Of a DNA stretch of 64,000 nt, positions 1 through 7,596 are shown piece by piece. Under the pieces are notes generated by a model, which worked only from the letters and a program-made list of their open reading frames with translations, was not told the origin of the DNA and made no database searches. This stretch comes from Sphingobacterium olei (GTDB lineage Bacteria; Bacteroidota; Bacteroidia; Sphingobacteriales; Sphingobacteriaceae): the NCBI RefSeq assembly GCF_005048855.1, contig NZ_SUME01000010.1, forward strand, positions 62,001-126,000. Direction: 5' to 3'. Every line of letters begins with the position of its first letter. The stretch's first letter is position 1. Position numbers and translations under genes: made by a program.

Positions 1-3
1 TGT

Positions 4-36
4 AGGGTCGAATATTTCTTATTCGACCCTTATTTT
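4..36 (+). terminator. Intrinsic terminator of a gene left of the window
   Basis: Perfect 11-bp inverted repeat: AGGGTCGAATA at 4-14 and its complement at 20-30, with a 5-base loop, followed by TATTTT. It lies just before ubiX, so it most likely ends an upstream gene outside the window. The 3' side is T-rich, which favours + strand use. Confidence 0.7.
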
Positions 37-37
37 A

Positions 38-45
38 TAGCTTTG
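38..45 (+). promoter_or_regulatory. Possible -7 element of ubiX (TAGCTTTG)
   Basis: TAGCTTTG matches the Bacteroidota -7 consensus TAnnTTTG. It ends only 4 bases before the ubiX ATG at 50, so a start of transcription at the usual distance would give a leaderless or nearly leaderless mRNA. I see no TTTG at the -33 distance (that region is inside the preceding terminator hairpin), so this is tentative. Confidence 0.3.
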
Positions 46-49
46 TTCT

Positions 50-625
50 ATGAAACGAAAAATCATAGTTGCGATCACAGGAGCGTCGGGTTCAATTTAT
101 GCAAAACTTTTATTGGATAAACTGAGTTTACTGACGGATCAGATAGAAGAGATAGGCGTCGTTATGTCAGATAACGCGAAGGATGTCTGGCAATTCGAAT
201 TACAGAATGAGGCATTTAAAACATATACCTTTGTATTCTATTCAAAAAATGATTTTATGGCCCCTTTTGCATCGGGATCGGCGAACTTTGATACGATGAT
301 TGTTTGTCCTTGTTCGATGGGAACTTTAGCGCGGATTGCAAATGGTACCTCTTCGGATTTAACTACGCGCGCTGCAGATGTTATTCTGAAAGAAAGAAGA
401 AAATTAATTCTCGTCGCTAGAGAGACCCCTTTAAACTTAATACATTTACAAAACATGCTAACGGTGACACAAGCAGGAGGAATTATCTGTCCGGCTAGTC
501 CATCATTTTACAGTCAACCTCAATGCATTGAAGACGTGGCGTCAACAGTAGTGGATAGGGTTATTTCTTTGGCTGGCCTTAAAATAGATAGCTATGAGTG
601 GGGACAGCATAGGAATAAACTATAA
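50..625 (+). CDS. ubiX: Flavin prenyltransferase UbiX
   Basis: UbiX joins a dimethylallyl group to reduced FMN to make the prenylated flavin cofactor used by UbiD-type decarboxylases, notably in ubiquinone/menaquinone-related aromatic acid decarboxylation; it is cytosolic. The 191-aa product has the expected length. The N-terminus carries the Rossmann-like FMN loop VAITGASGSIYAKLL (about residues 6-20). The middle holds the family segment TMIVCPCSMGTLARIANG (about 82-99), and KLILVARETPLNLIHLQNM follows it, containing the family's conserved RETP stretch. ATG at 50 is the natural start, since the beta-strand before the glycine loop begins immediately after it. No ubiD is present in the window. 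It is a single gene between a terminator and a 300-base gap. Confidence 0.94.
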   Translation: MKRKIIVAITGASGSIYAKLLLDKLSLLTDQIEEIGVVMSDNAKDVWQFELQNEAFKTYTFVFYSKNDFMAPFASGSANFDTMIVCPCSMGTLARIANGTSSDLTTRAADVILKERRKLILVARETPLNLIHLQNMLTVTQAGGIICPASPSFYSQPQCIEDVASTVVDRVISLAGLKIDSYEWGQHRNKL

Positions 626-926
626 TAAATACGTTTACATTTTAAGAGTATTTTGTACATTTGTTTTTTAATGGAGCAATTTGATTTTTCGGTTTTTTCT
701 GAAAGAAATCTTTTAACAGAGCAATACGCTAAACCGCTTTTTTTTCCTGAAAGTGTTTGTGTTATTGTTAATTGTTTATTTTTAAAGGAATCAATGCGCT
801 TATTTCAAAGACCATCAAGAACTTTCATGGCTGTCGGGGTCACCGCTATCGTGAAGTTTTTTTTACTAGATTACTTCAACTCCATTGTATTAATTAGCAA
901 AATTTAATTTCTAGCATATTATATCC
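626..926. other. Intergenic region ubiX-pyrC-like with possible short transcript
   Basis: This 301-base AT-rich gap holds a -7-like box TACATTTG at 656-663 (no good -33 partner) and a terminator-like hairpin at 817-864. Together they could define a transcript of about 190 bases or a leader for the downstream gene. An open frame of 78 codons from ATG 671 runs through the hairpin, but its product looks unlike a folded protein and I do not call it as a gene. Confidence 0.3.
817..864 (+). terminator. Terminator-like hairpin upstream of the dihydroorotase-like gene
   Basis: The left arm (about 818-831, ending CATGGC) pairs with the right arm (845-859, GCTA then TGAAGTT) with a 3-base bulge, and is followed directly by eight T at 857-864. 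It may end ubiX transcription, or act as an attenuator in the leader of the gene at 927. Confidence 0.4.
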
Positions 927-2195
927 ATGAATACGATCTTAATTACTTCTGCAAAATTGATTTTACCAGGGCATACATTTAATCAACAAGAAGTTGATGT
1001 GCTGATAAATAAAGGTAAAATTGCGGATATAAATAAGAAAATTAAACCAACTGATGAGAAAACTCGGGTTATTGAGGGGAAGGGAGCGATATTAGCACCA
1101 GGATTCTTTGATTTGAATGTAAATATTGGTGAACCGGGCTATGAGACGAAAGAAGATTTGCAGACGGGTACTGCAGCTGCAGCAGCGGGAGGGTTCACCG
1201 GTATCGCTGTCCATCCGAATACAAGTCCGGCTATTCAAAGTCGATCGGAAGTTGCGCTAATTGTAAATATGTCTAAGGGCAATCTTGTAGACGTATATCC
1301 AATTGGAGCTGTTAGTAAAAAGAGAGAGGGTAAGGAGATGGCGGAGCTTTATGATATGAAGGTAAACGGTGCGATAGCTTTTTCAGACGGTAATCACAGT
1401 GTGCAACAAGCTGGATTAATGGGGCGTGCATTATTGTATGCCCGTGGATTTAATGGATTGGTTATATCTTTAGCGCAAGACGAATCCATTGCAGGTGGTA
1501 ATCAAATGAACGAAGGTGTGATGAGTACATTTTTAGGTATGAAAGGCATTCCGAATCTAGCAGAGGCGTTAATGGTTTCGCGTGATTTGTATTTGGCAGA
1601 ATATAATGAAGCACCTATTCATTTTACGACGATCTCTACAGCGGAATCGGTAGAGCTGATAAAAAAGGCAAAGGCGAAGGGTTTGCAAGTAACCTGCGAT
1701 GTAGCGGCACACAGTTTGGTGTTTACAGACGATAATATAGAGGGGTTTGATAGTAATTATAAAGTGAGTCCTCCTTTACGTACGCATAAGGATGTAAAAG
1801 CATTAATAAAGGGTCTTAAGGACGGTGTTATAGATGCTGTAGTTTCACAACATACGCCACAAGAGGTCGAGTTTAAGGCGGTTGAATTTCATATTGCAAA
1901 AAATGGTATCACCGGTTTACAAACGGTATTGCCGATGTTGCTTAAAGCAGGATTGAGCGAAGATCAAATTGTTGAAAAATTAGCGATAAACTCGCGTAAA
2001 ATAGTAGGCTTAAAAATACCTAGCTTAGCAATAGGCGAGGAAGCGAATATAGTTTTATTTAATTCAGCGGCTACTTGGGAATTCAACAATAAAACAAATA
2101 AATCGAAATGTAAGAATAACCCGCTTTTTGGACAGACTCTAACAGGAAAAGTACTAGCGGTAATAAATAATAATCAAGTGGCTATTAATAATTAA
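927..2195 (+). CDS. Dihydroorotase-like protein lacking the metal-binding residues
   Basis: The 422-aa amidohydrolase-fold protein matches type I dihydroorotase over its length: N-terminal beta-sandwich, then ILAPGFFDL at about 55-63, and the C-terminal IVLF segment. Active dihydroorotases have HxHxREPG, a histidine in the HxSTAES segment and DHAPH. Here the same positions read NVNIGEPG (N64, N66), HFTTISTAES and QHTPQ (308-312), so the zinc ligands and the catalytic Asp are gone. By family knowledge such pseudo-dihydroorotases can serve as structural partners of aspartate carbamoyltransferase; many Bacteroidota genomes carry this form and annotate it as pyrC. Catalytic inactivity is inferred from the residues. 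The next gene starts 4 bases after the stop, so it is probably co-transcribed with the two membrane/acidic genes downstream. Confidence 0.85.
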   Translation: MNTILITSAKLILPGHTFNQQEVDVLINKGKIADINKKIKPTDEKTRVIEGKGAILAPGFFDLNVNIGEPGYETKEDLQTGTAAAAAGGFTGIAVHPNTSPAIQSRSEVALIVNMSKGNLVDVYPIGAVSKKREGKEMAELYDMKVNGAIAFSDGNHSVQQAGLMGRALLYARGFNGLVISLAQDESIAGGNQMNEGVMSTFLGMKGIPNLAEALMVSRDLYLAEYNEAPIHFTTISTAESVELIKKAKAKGLQVTCDVAAHSLVFTDDNIEGFDSNYKVSPPLRTHKDVKALIKGLKDGVIDAVVSQHTPQEVEFKAVEFHIAKNGITGLQTVLPMLLKAGLSEDQIVEKLAINSRKIVGLKIPSLAIGEEANIVLFNSAATWEFNNKTNKSKCKNNPLFGQTLTGKVLAVINNNQVAINN

Positions 2196-2199
2196 TATT

Positions 2200-2868
2200 A
2201 TGGATATTAAAGTAAAAAAAGCAGTAGAGGCAGGTGTTAATACATATGCCAACCTTGAAAAAATAGAGGCAGCAGCGTTTCAAAAAGCCATCGAACTTGC
2301 ATTCGACGCGGAAGCTGCATTCATGAATAAACTTGAACAGGTAGATACTGTTTTTGATGACCACCAATCTTTTGAAGAACTTAGAGAGGTGTTTTTCGAT
2401 TTGTTAATGATTAACTTTTTTGCAGAGGATGTGCAAAAGCTCGAAGAGGATTACCTCGATTCTGAAGAGTGGGAGGCTATAGAAGAAGACACATTAGATA
2501 GGGGTACCGAGCTGCTAAATGTGTTTTTATACCTCAAAGAATGTGCGGATGATAAAATCGCTCCGGAATTGGAAGACTACTTAAAAGAATTCTTATTGGT
2601 GGAAGAGGATGAATTTCAGGATGAGTATCGTATCTATGAAAAAATAATTGCAAATCAGATTCTTGTTGAAAGTGATTATTCTGAAATTGCAAAAGTATCC
2701 GCCACAGTACATGATGAAGATGAATTATATGAACTTTTTAATCCTATAGTTAGTTTCTTCTACGAGCCAAATCCTTCGTCTGATCAACTCGCTGAGTTCA
2801 CTGAGCATGCGTCAAATAAATCGCTAGAGACCGCATTGTATCAAATCATTACCAATTTTAATAAATAG
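2200..2868 (+). CDS. Acidic alpha-helical hypothetical protein
   Basis: I do not recognise a named family. The 222-aa product is very rich in Glu and Asp, has no signal peptide or membrane segment, and looks all-helical, with heptad-like stretches. The start follows the stop of the dihydroorotase-like gene by 4 bases and the next gene starts 6 bases after its stop, so it sits inside a tight operon. The context (pseudo-dihydroorotase, DUF4199 membrane protein, glycosyltransferases) does not point to one pathway. The reading frame is certain from spacing and length, but the function is unknown. Confidence 0.8.
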   Translation: MDIKVKKAVEAGVNTYANLEKIEAAAFQKAIELAFDAEAAFMNKLEQVDTVFDDHQSFEELREVFFDLLMINFFAEDVQKLEEDYLDSEEWEAIEEDTLDRGTELLNVFLYLKECADDKIAPELEDYLKEFLLVEEDEFQDEYRIYEKIIANQILVESDYSEIAKVSATVHDEDELYELFNPIVSFFYEPNPSSDQLAEFTEHASNKSLETALYQIITNFNK

Positions 2869-2874
2869 TAATTT

Positions 2875-3441
2875 ATGAATGATTTAAGTACAAAGGAAAA
2901 AAGGAACGGATTGATATATGGAGCAGTTGTAGGTGTAATATCTATAATCCTTTCCGTTTTGAGTATTTATTATACTCGAAATGCGGAGACCTATTCTAAC
3001 CTGTATATTGTCAGCACAATATTGAAGATCCTAGGATCTATTGCTGTCCCTGTATTTTTTGTTTACTTATTAAGACGCAGTAGCGGTGGAGATTGGATAT
3101 TTAGCAAAGCGCTAAAAAGTATCTATATTCTTTTGGCTGCGAGTATCGTGGTTAGCTCGCTCGGTATTACCATCTATCAGAAAACTATGGATAAGGTAGT
3201 GTTGGAAGAAAGTTATCAAAATTTGATGAACTTGAAAATAGTAGAGATGGAAGAAAAGGGCGCTAGCAATGAAGAGATAGATCAACAAATGGAGGTCATT
3301 GAACAGGATCGTGAATTTGCTTTTAGTCCAATGACTTTTAGAAATACCATTCCTCCAATTTTTATCAGCCTATTGTTGAACTTTATATTTGCTCTGATTT
3401 TAGCTTTATTATTTAGGGATAATACGCAAAAAGTTAACTAA
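2875..3441 (+). CDS. DUF4199 family membrane protein
   Basis: The 188-aa protein resembles the DUF4199 family, which is largely restricted to Bacteroidota and has no known function. Four hydrophobic segments are visible, at about residues 12-32, 42-65, 77-99 and 160-182. A charged loop rich in Glu (about 105-145) lies between segments 3 and 4. It would sit in the inner membrane. In this phylum the gene is commonly found beside a family-2 glycosyltransferase, as here, where the next gene begins 20 bases downstream. A role linked to that transferase is only inferred from position. Confidence 0.85.
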   Translation: MNDLSTKEKRNGLIYGAVVGVISIILSVLSIYYTRNAETYSNLYIVSTILKILGSIAVPVFFVYLLRRSSGGDWIFSKALKSIYILLAASIVVSSLGITIYQKTMDKVVLEESYQNLMNLKIVEMEEKGASNEEIDQQMEVIEQDREFAFSPMTFRNTIPPIFISLLLNFIFALILALLFRDNTQKVN

Positions 3442-3461
3442 GCGATTAATTATAAATCTTT

Positions 3462-4412
3462 ATGGACATTTCGGTAGTTATACCTTTATATAATGAAGCA
3501 GAGTCGTTGCCCGAATTGACGGAGTGGATCCGAAGGGTAATGGAACAGCATAGTTTTTCATACGAAATTATTCTCGTGGATGATGGAAGTAAAGACACTT
3601 CGTGGCAGGTTATAATGGATTTGAAAAAGGGAAATGAACAGATCACAGGTGTCAAATTTCGAAGAAATTATGGGAAATCAGCCGCACTTAATGTTGGTTT
3701 CGCTGCTGCTCAGGGAGATGTGGTCATTACCATGGATGCTGACTTGCAGGATAGTCCTGATGAAATTCCAGCGCTTTACGACCGTGTGAAAAATCAAGGT
3801 GCGGATCTTGTGTCGGGATGGAAGCAAAAGCGATACGATCCCCCAACAAAGACGATACCTACCAAATTATTTAATTCGGTTACCCGCAGTATGTCTGGAA
3901 TCCACAATCTTCATGATTTTAACTGCGGATTGAAAGCCTATCATAAAGATGTCGTAAAAAGTATTGAAGTATATGGTGAAATGCATCGGTACATTCCCGT
4001 TTTAGCCAAATGGGCGGGATTTACGAATATTCAAGAACAGGTAGTACAACATTATCCCCGAAAATATGGCACAACTAAGTTTGGCCCTGGAAGATTTATA
4101 AAAGGATTTTTAGATCTGCTATCTATATTTTTTGTTGGCAAATTTAGCAAGCGTCCAATGCATTTTTTCGGTCCTATCGGAGTAATTAGTTTTATGATTG
4201 GATTCTTCATTACCTTTTATTTAATCTGTGAAAAGTTAATGAGTATAGCGCAAGGAACGCCCTATAGAAACGTAACAGATCAACCCTTATTCTTTTTATC
4301 ATTGTTAGCGATCATGATAGGCACGCAGCTGTTTTTGACCGGGTTTATCGCGGAGCTGATATCTAGAAATAGTTCGGAGCGAAATAAATATCAAATCGAA
4401 CGTGTAGTATAG
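3462..4412 (+). CDS. Family-2 glycosyltransferase, polyprenyl-phosphate type (DPM1/GtrB/ArnC-like)
   Basis: The 316-aa protein begins with the GT-A fold strand SVVIPLYNEAESLPEL (about residues 4-19), followed by the nucleotide-sugar segment DDGSKDTSW and the metal-binding-like DADLQDSPDEIP at about 90-101. Two C-terminal transmembrane segments (about 235-262 and 278-302) match the architecture of enzymes that move a sugar from a nucleotide donor to a polyprenyl phosphate at the cytoplasmic membrane face. The sugar cannot be read from the sequence. It is followed after 5 bases by a second, different GT2 gene, so the two probably act in the same cell-surface or lipid glycosylation pathway. Confidence 0.88.
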   Translation: MDISVVIPLYNEAESLPELTEWIRRVMEQHSFSYEIILVDDGSKDTSWQVIMDLKKGNEQITGVKFRRNYGKSAALNVGFAAAQGDVVITMDADLQDSPDEIPALYDRVKNQGADLVSGWKQKRYDPPTKTIPTKLFNSVTRSMSGIHNLHDFNCGLKAYHKDVVKSIEVYGEMHRYIPVLAKWAGFTNIQEQVVQHYPRKYGTTKFGPGRFIKGFLDLLSIFFVGKFSKRPMHFFGPIGVISFMIGFFITFYLICEKLMSIAQGTPYRNVTDQPLFFLSLLAIMIGTQLFLTGFIAELISRNSSERNKYQIERVV

Positions 4413-4417
4413 TCGGT

Positions 4418-5425
4418 ATGTTTTTTTCCATTATTATCCCTCTTTACAACAGACCCCAAGAAATTAAGGAACTTTTACAATCTTTGGTTTCCCAAATGTA
4501 TAGCAACTTTGAAGTGATTGTTGTCGAAGACGGATCTACGGATTCGGCGAAAGATATTGTGGAATCATTCTCTACGGATCTCCAAATTAACTATTTTTTC
4601 AAGCAGAATGGAGGTCAGGGATTTGCACGGAATTATGGATTTGAAAGAGCAAAAGGGGATTATTTTATTGTATTCGATTCTGATATTATTGTCCCTTCTG
4701 AATATCTTTCTATAGTGTTGTCTAGTATTCAAGAGAATAGTTGGGATGCATTTGGAGGGCCGGATGCTACTCATTCTTCTTTTACTGCTGTACAAAAGGC
4801 TATCAGCTATTCGATGACAAGCCCTTTTACAACTGGTGGAATACGAGGGAATAAAAGACATGTAGGACAATTTCATCCGCGCAGTTTTAACATGGGAATA
4901 TCGCGCGCGGTATGGCAAAAAACTGGAGGGTTTAGATTGTCTAGGCGTTCAGAAGATATTGAATTTAGCATTCGAATGATCGAAAGCGGATGTAAAGTTG
5001 GTTTAATTCCAGAAGCATTCGTATATCATAAACGGAGATCGAATTTTGCACAGTTTTATAAACAGACCTATTCGTTTGGTAAGGGGAGAGTTGATATTGC
5101 ACAATTATATCCCAGCGAATTGAAACTTATTCATGCACTTCCTTCTTGTTTTACCGTCGGGGTTATCGGATTGTTGATTTTAAATTTCATTAATATGCTT
5201 ACGTTCGATGAAATCGTGCTATTACATTATTTAGCGTTGATAGGAAATACATTGGTGCTGTTTTTTTGCGGATTATTATTCGTACATAGCCTCTCCGTGA
5301 CTAAAAGCATCCGTGTGGCAGTGTTGTCTGTCTTAGCATCATTTACACAATTGATAGCATATGGAAGCGGATTTATTCAAAATTATATAGACTGTGTGGG
5401 GTTGAAAAAAAATACTGTACAGTAA
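4418..5425 (+). CDS. Family-2 glycosyltransferase with C-terminal membrane segments
   Basis: The 335-aa protein starts with FFSIIIPLYNRPQEIKEL and EDGSTDSAKDIV, the usual GT2 donor-binding strands, and has VFDSDIIVP (DSD in the DxD position, about residues 86-94). A later segment RRSEDIEFSIRM (about 175-186) supplies the ED acid pair typical of inverting GT2 enzymes. Three hydrophobic stretches near the C-terminus (about 238-330) suggest membrane anchoring. The gene is 5 bases downstream of the DPM1-like transferase and likely co-transcribed. The acceptor is unknown; it may extend a glycan or act on a lipid. Confidence 0.87.
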   Translation: MFFSIIIPLYNRPQEIKELLQSLVSQMYSNFEVIVVEDGSTDSAKDIVESFSTDLQINYFFKQNGGQGFARNYGFERAKGDYFIVFDSDIIVPSEYLSIVLSSIQENSWDAFGGPDATHSSFTAVQKAISYSMTSPFTTGGIRGNKRHVGQFHPRSFNMGISRAVWQKTGGFRLSRRSEDIEFSIRMIESGCKVGLIPEAFVYHKRRSNFAQFYKQTYSFGKGRVDIAQLYPSELKLIHALPSCFTVGVIGLLILNFINMLTFDEIVLLHYLALIGNTLVLFFCGLLFVHSLSVTKSIRVAVLSVLASFTQLIAYGSGFIQNYIDCVGLKKNTVQ

Positions 5426-5466
5426 ACTTTTGTTTAAAAAAATAGGATTGGTATATTGAGCATAAT

Positions 5467-5736
5467 ATGGTGATATCATTTACACAGTATAATTTAGATA
5501 AGATAGAAAGCCTCTTTAATGATTTGGGATATAAAGTCCGTTATGAGAAAGGAAATTTCAAAACTGGTGCATGTGTAATCCAAAATTCGAAAGTCATTGT
5601 GGTCAATAGGTTTTCTAATCTAGAAATTAAGATTTTGTCTTTGATTCAACTTTTAAAAGATTTTGATCTAGAGAAAGGGCAATTAGATGAGAAACAGCAT
5701 ATATTTTTTAAATCTTTAATTAAAATAACCGTATAA
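5467..5736 (+). CDS. Small conserved hypothetical protein
   Basis: The 89-aa cytosolic protein has no membrane segment. The pattern YKVRYEKGNFKTGACVIQNSK-like (KVRYEKGNF then a beta-hairpin ending in KVIVVNRF) resembles a short protein family that I know in Bacteroidota close to MBL-fold hydrolase genes, as here (77 bases upstream of the hydrolase). No catalytic motif is evident. The function is unknown and the assignment of conservation rests on recall rather than a search. Confidence 0.7.
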   Translation: MVISFTQYNLDKIESLFNDLGYKVRYEKGNFKTGACVIQNSKVIVVNRFSNLEIKILSLIQLLKDFDLEKGQLDEKQHIFFKSLIKITV

Positions 5737-5813
5737 ATTTTGAAACCGAGAAGTAAATAATGTTGGATTATTTACTTCGAGCTCTCATCAGCAAATGATA
5801 AAAAAATAAATAG

Positions 5814-6581
5814 ATGAAAATTCGATTTTTAGGAACTGGAACCTCACAAGGTGTACCTGTTATTGCTTGTCAGTGTAACGTGTGTCAATCGACAGATACG
5901 CGGGATAAGCGATTGCGGTCTTCTATCCTCATCGAATTGGATAAATATAATATCGTTGTTGATACGGGGCCCGACTTCCGGTATCAGATGTTAAGATCGC
6001 ATGTGACACATTTGGACGCGGTACTGATGACACATTCCCATAAAGACCATATTGCAGGATTAGATGACGTACGGGCATTTAACTATATACAGCAAGCCTC
6101 AATTCCTATATATGCTACTGCGACAACGCACGAAGCGCTAAAGCGGGAATTTTATTATGCGTTCAGTAATACCAAATATCCAGGTGCTCCACTTTTAGAA
6201 TTGGAAGAAATTGAGCCTGGAATACCCCTTAATCTATTTGGCCATGAGATTATCCCTATTGAAGTGATGCATTACAAAATGTCTGTAATGGGATTTCGTA
6301 TTGGCGATTTTGCGTACATTACGGACGCAAAAACCGTATCTCCTGAGTCAAGGAAACTCTTAGAAGGTGTAAAGGTTATGGTGGTAAATGCCCTTCAAAT
6401 GATGCCGCATATATCGCATTTTACCTTGGAAGAGGCGCTTGTCTTTATTCATGATATTAATCCTGACCAAGCTTATCTTACCCACATCAGCCATCGTTTT
6501 GGCACGCATGGAGAAATCCAATCCCTTTTGCCTCCTAATGTCTTCGTCTCCTTTGACCAATTAAGCATTGAAATAAGATAG
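5814..6581 (+). CDS. MBL-fold metallohydrolase, PhnP/RNase Z-like
   Basis: The 255-aa protein has the metallo-beta-lactamase fold motifs: LGTGTSQGVPVI near the N-terminus, a CxCxVC cysteine pair region (about 19-25), VDTGPDFR, the dinuclear metal signature THSHKDHIAGLDD (about 73-85), and later AYITDAK and LTHISHRFGTH. This combination is that of the PhnP-like phosphodiesterase group (hydrolysis of cyclic or phosphodiester substrates). The physiological substrate in Bacteroidota is not known. All metal ligands appear intact, so it should be an active cytosolic enzyme. Confidence 0.88.
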   Translation: MKIRFLGTGTSQGVPVIACQCNVCQSTDTRDKRLRSSILIELDKYNIVVDTGPDFRYQMLRSHVTHLDAVLMTHSHKDHIAGLDDVRAFNYIQQASIPIYATATTHEALKREFYYAFSNTKYPGAPLLELEEIEPGIPLNLFGHEIIPIEVMHYKMSVMGFRIGDFAYITDAKTVSPESRKLLEGVKVMVVNALQMMPHISHFTLEEALVFIHDINPDQAYLTHISHRFGTHGEIQSLLPPNVFVSFDQLSIEIR

Positions 6582-6686
6582 AAAAAGTTAGTCCTTCAAA
6601 AACTTTCCATACAGCAATTTGTTATTTTATTATAACGCTATAAATAATTAGTTAAAAAGGGGTAAAATTTATTAATTATTCAAACT

Positions 6687-6839
6687 ATGGGAAATTTACT
6701 TTACACGATTGCAGTAATTTTGGTAATTATTTGGGCAATCAGTTTTTTTGGAGGTTATGCCACAGGTGGCATTATTCACATTTTATTAGTAATTGCAATA
6801 ATTGTTGTTTTATTGCGGGTGATACGCGGCAACGCCTAA
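6687..6839 (+). CDS. lmo0937-family small membrane protein
   Basis: A 50-codon frame starts at ATG 6687 and stops at TAA 6837-6839. The product begins MGNLLYTIAVILVIIWAISF and continues with a GG-containing turn and a second hydrophobic segment ending RVIRGNA. Two short transmembrane helices around a GGYATGG turn are the layout of the lmo0937 family of about 50-aa membrane proteins, common in Bacteroidota and Firmicutes and often stress-associated. It ends one base before the stop of the convergent ispD gene. The function is unknown. Confidence 0.8.
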   Translation: MGNLLYTIAVILVIIWAISFFGGYATGGIIHILLVIAIIVVLLRVIRGNA

Positions 6840-6840
6840 C

Positions 6841-7527
6841 TCATTTTTTTAAATAAATTTGGGCAATTTCAATATCTTCTGGAAATGTAATTTTGATATT
6901 TTTGTGATTACTTTCTAAAAGATAGATGGAGCTGCCCATTTTTTCTACTACAGAAGCATCATCTGTAAAATCAGGTTGTTCATCCTGTTCGTAAGCATTT
7001 ATTAGAAGTTGAGATGGAAAAGTTTGTGGTGTTTGTATAAGCCATATGTTATCCCTTTTCATCGTTTTTGAATTACCTATAGTCCCGTGGCGTATTGAGT
7101 TTGTACTTGGTATGGCCAAAATATTAGCTTTTCCCTTATGGGCCATCTCAAAAGATTTTGTGATTAATATTTTATCGGCCAGCGGTCTCGCTCCATCATG
7201 GACAGCAATTATAGTGTTGTGTAACAGCATCTCGCTATACTTGTTTTTGAAGTATATTAGTCCATTTTTAACACTTTGAAAGCGGGTGGAACCTCCATGT
7301 ACAATGTCGTGCGGGATGTTAAATTGATGATTTTGACAGAGTGTTGTCCAGTATTTTTCCATTTCAGCATGTAATACAACAATAATCTGAGTAGCCATAG
7401 GAACGAAAGCTTCAATCGTGTGCATTAACACCGGTCTGCCTTCCAGTAAAAGATATTGTTTTGGAATATCCGATTGCATGCGGGATCCGATGCCGCCAGC
7501 TACGATGATAACGATATTGTTTGCCAT
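6841..7527 (-). CDS. ispD: 2-C-methyl-D-erythritol 4-phosphate cytidylyltransferase
   Basis: IspD transfers CMP from CTP to methylerythritol phosphate, the third step of the MEP isoprenoid pathway, in the cytosol. The 228-aa product (start ATG at 7527) has the nucleotide-binding loop VAGGIGSRMQSDIPKQY near the N-terminus, VHDGARPL at about 107-114, the central lysine region TIGNSKTMKRDNIWLIQTPQTF and the C-terminal TFPEDIEIAQ. A longer in-frame start at 7569 adds 14 residues before the fold and overlaps the queA terminator, so 7527 is preferred. It is separated from queA by that terminator and is likely a separate unit. Confidence 0.93.
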   Translation of the reverse strand: MANNIVIIVAGGIGSRMQSDIPKQYLLLEGRPVLMHTIEAFVPMATQIIVVLHAEMEKYWTTLCQNHQFNIPHDIVHGGSTRFQSVKNGLIYFKNKYSEMLLHNTIIAVHDGARPLADKILITKSFEMAHKGKANILAIPSTNSIRHGTIGNSKTMKRDNIWLIQTPQTFPSQLLINAYEQDEQPDFTDDASVVEKMGSSIYLLESNHKNIKITFPEDIEIAQIYLKK

Positions 7528-7540
7528 GGGGGTGTGGATA

Positions 7541-7573
7541 AAATAAAAAAGCGTGAATTTACCATTCACGCTT
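7541..7573 (-). terminator. Intrinsic terminator downstream of queA
   Basis: On the - strand a perfect 10-bp stem (AAGCGTGAAT and its complement; + positions 7549-7558 and 7564-7573) with a 5-base loop is followed by TTTTATTT. It lies 23 bases past the queA stop and just before the ispD start. Confidence 0.8.
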
Positions 7574-7596
7574 AAAATTATTGAATATTTTTTAAA

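Noticed and set aside
653..907. 84-codon open frame upstream of the dihydroorotase-like gene
   Set aside because: It opens on TTG, passes through a terminator-like hairpin and eight-T run, and the product (hydrophobic islands without pattern) looks non-coding.
4565..4918. 117-codon antisense frame inside the second glycosyltransferase gene
   Set aside because: Pure antisense with no motif, while the sense frame has clear GT2 motifs.
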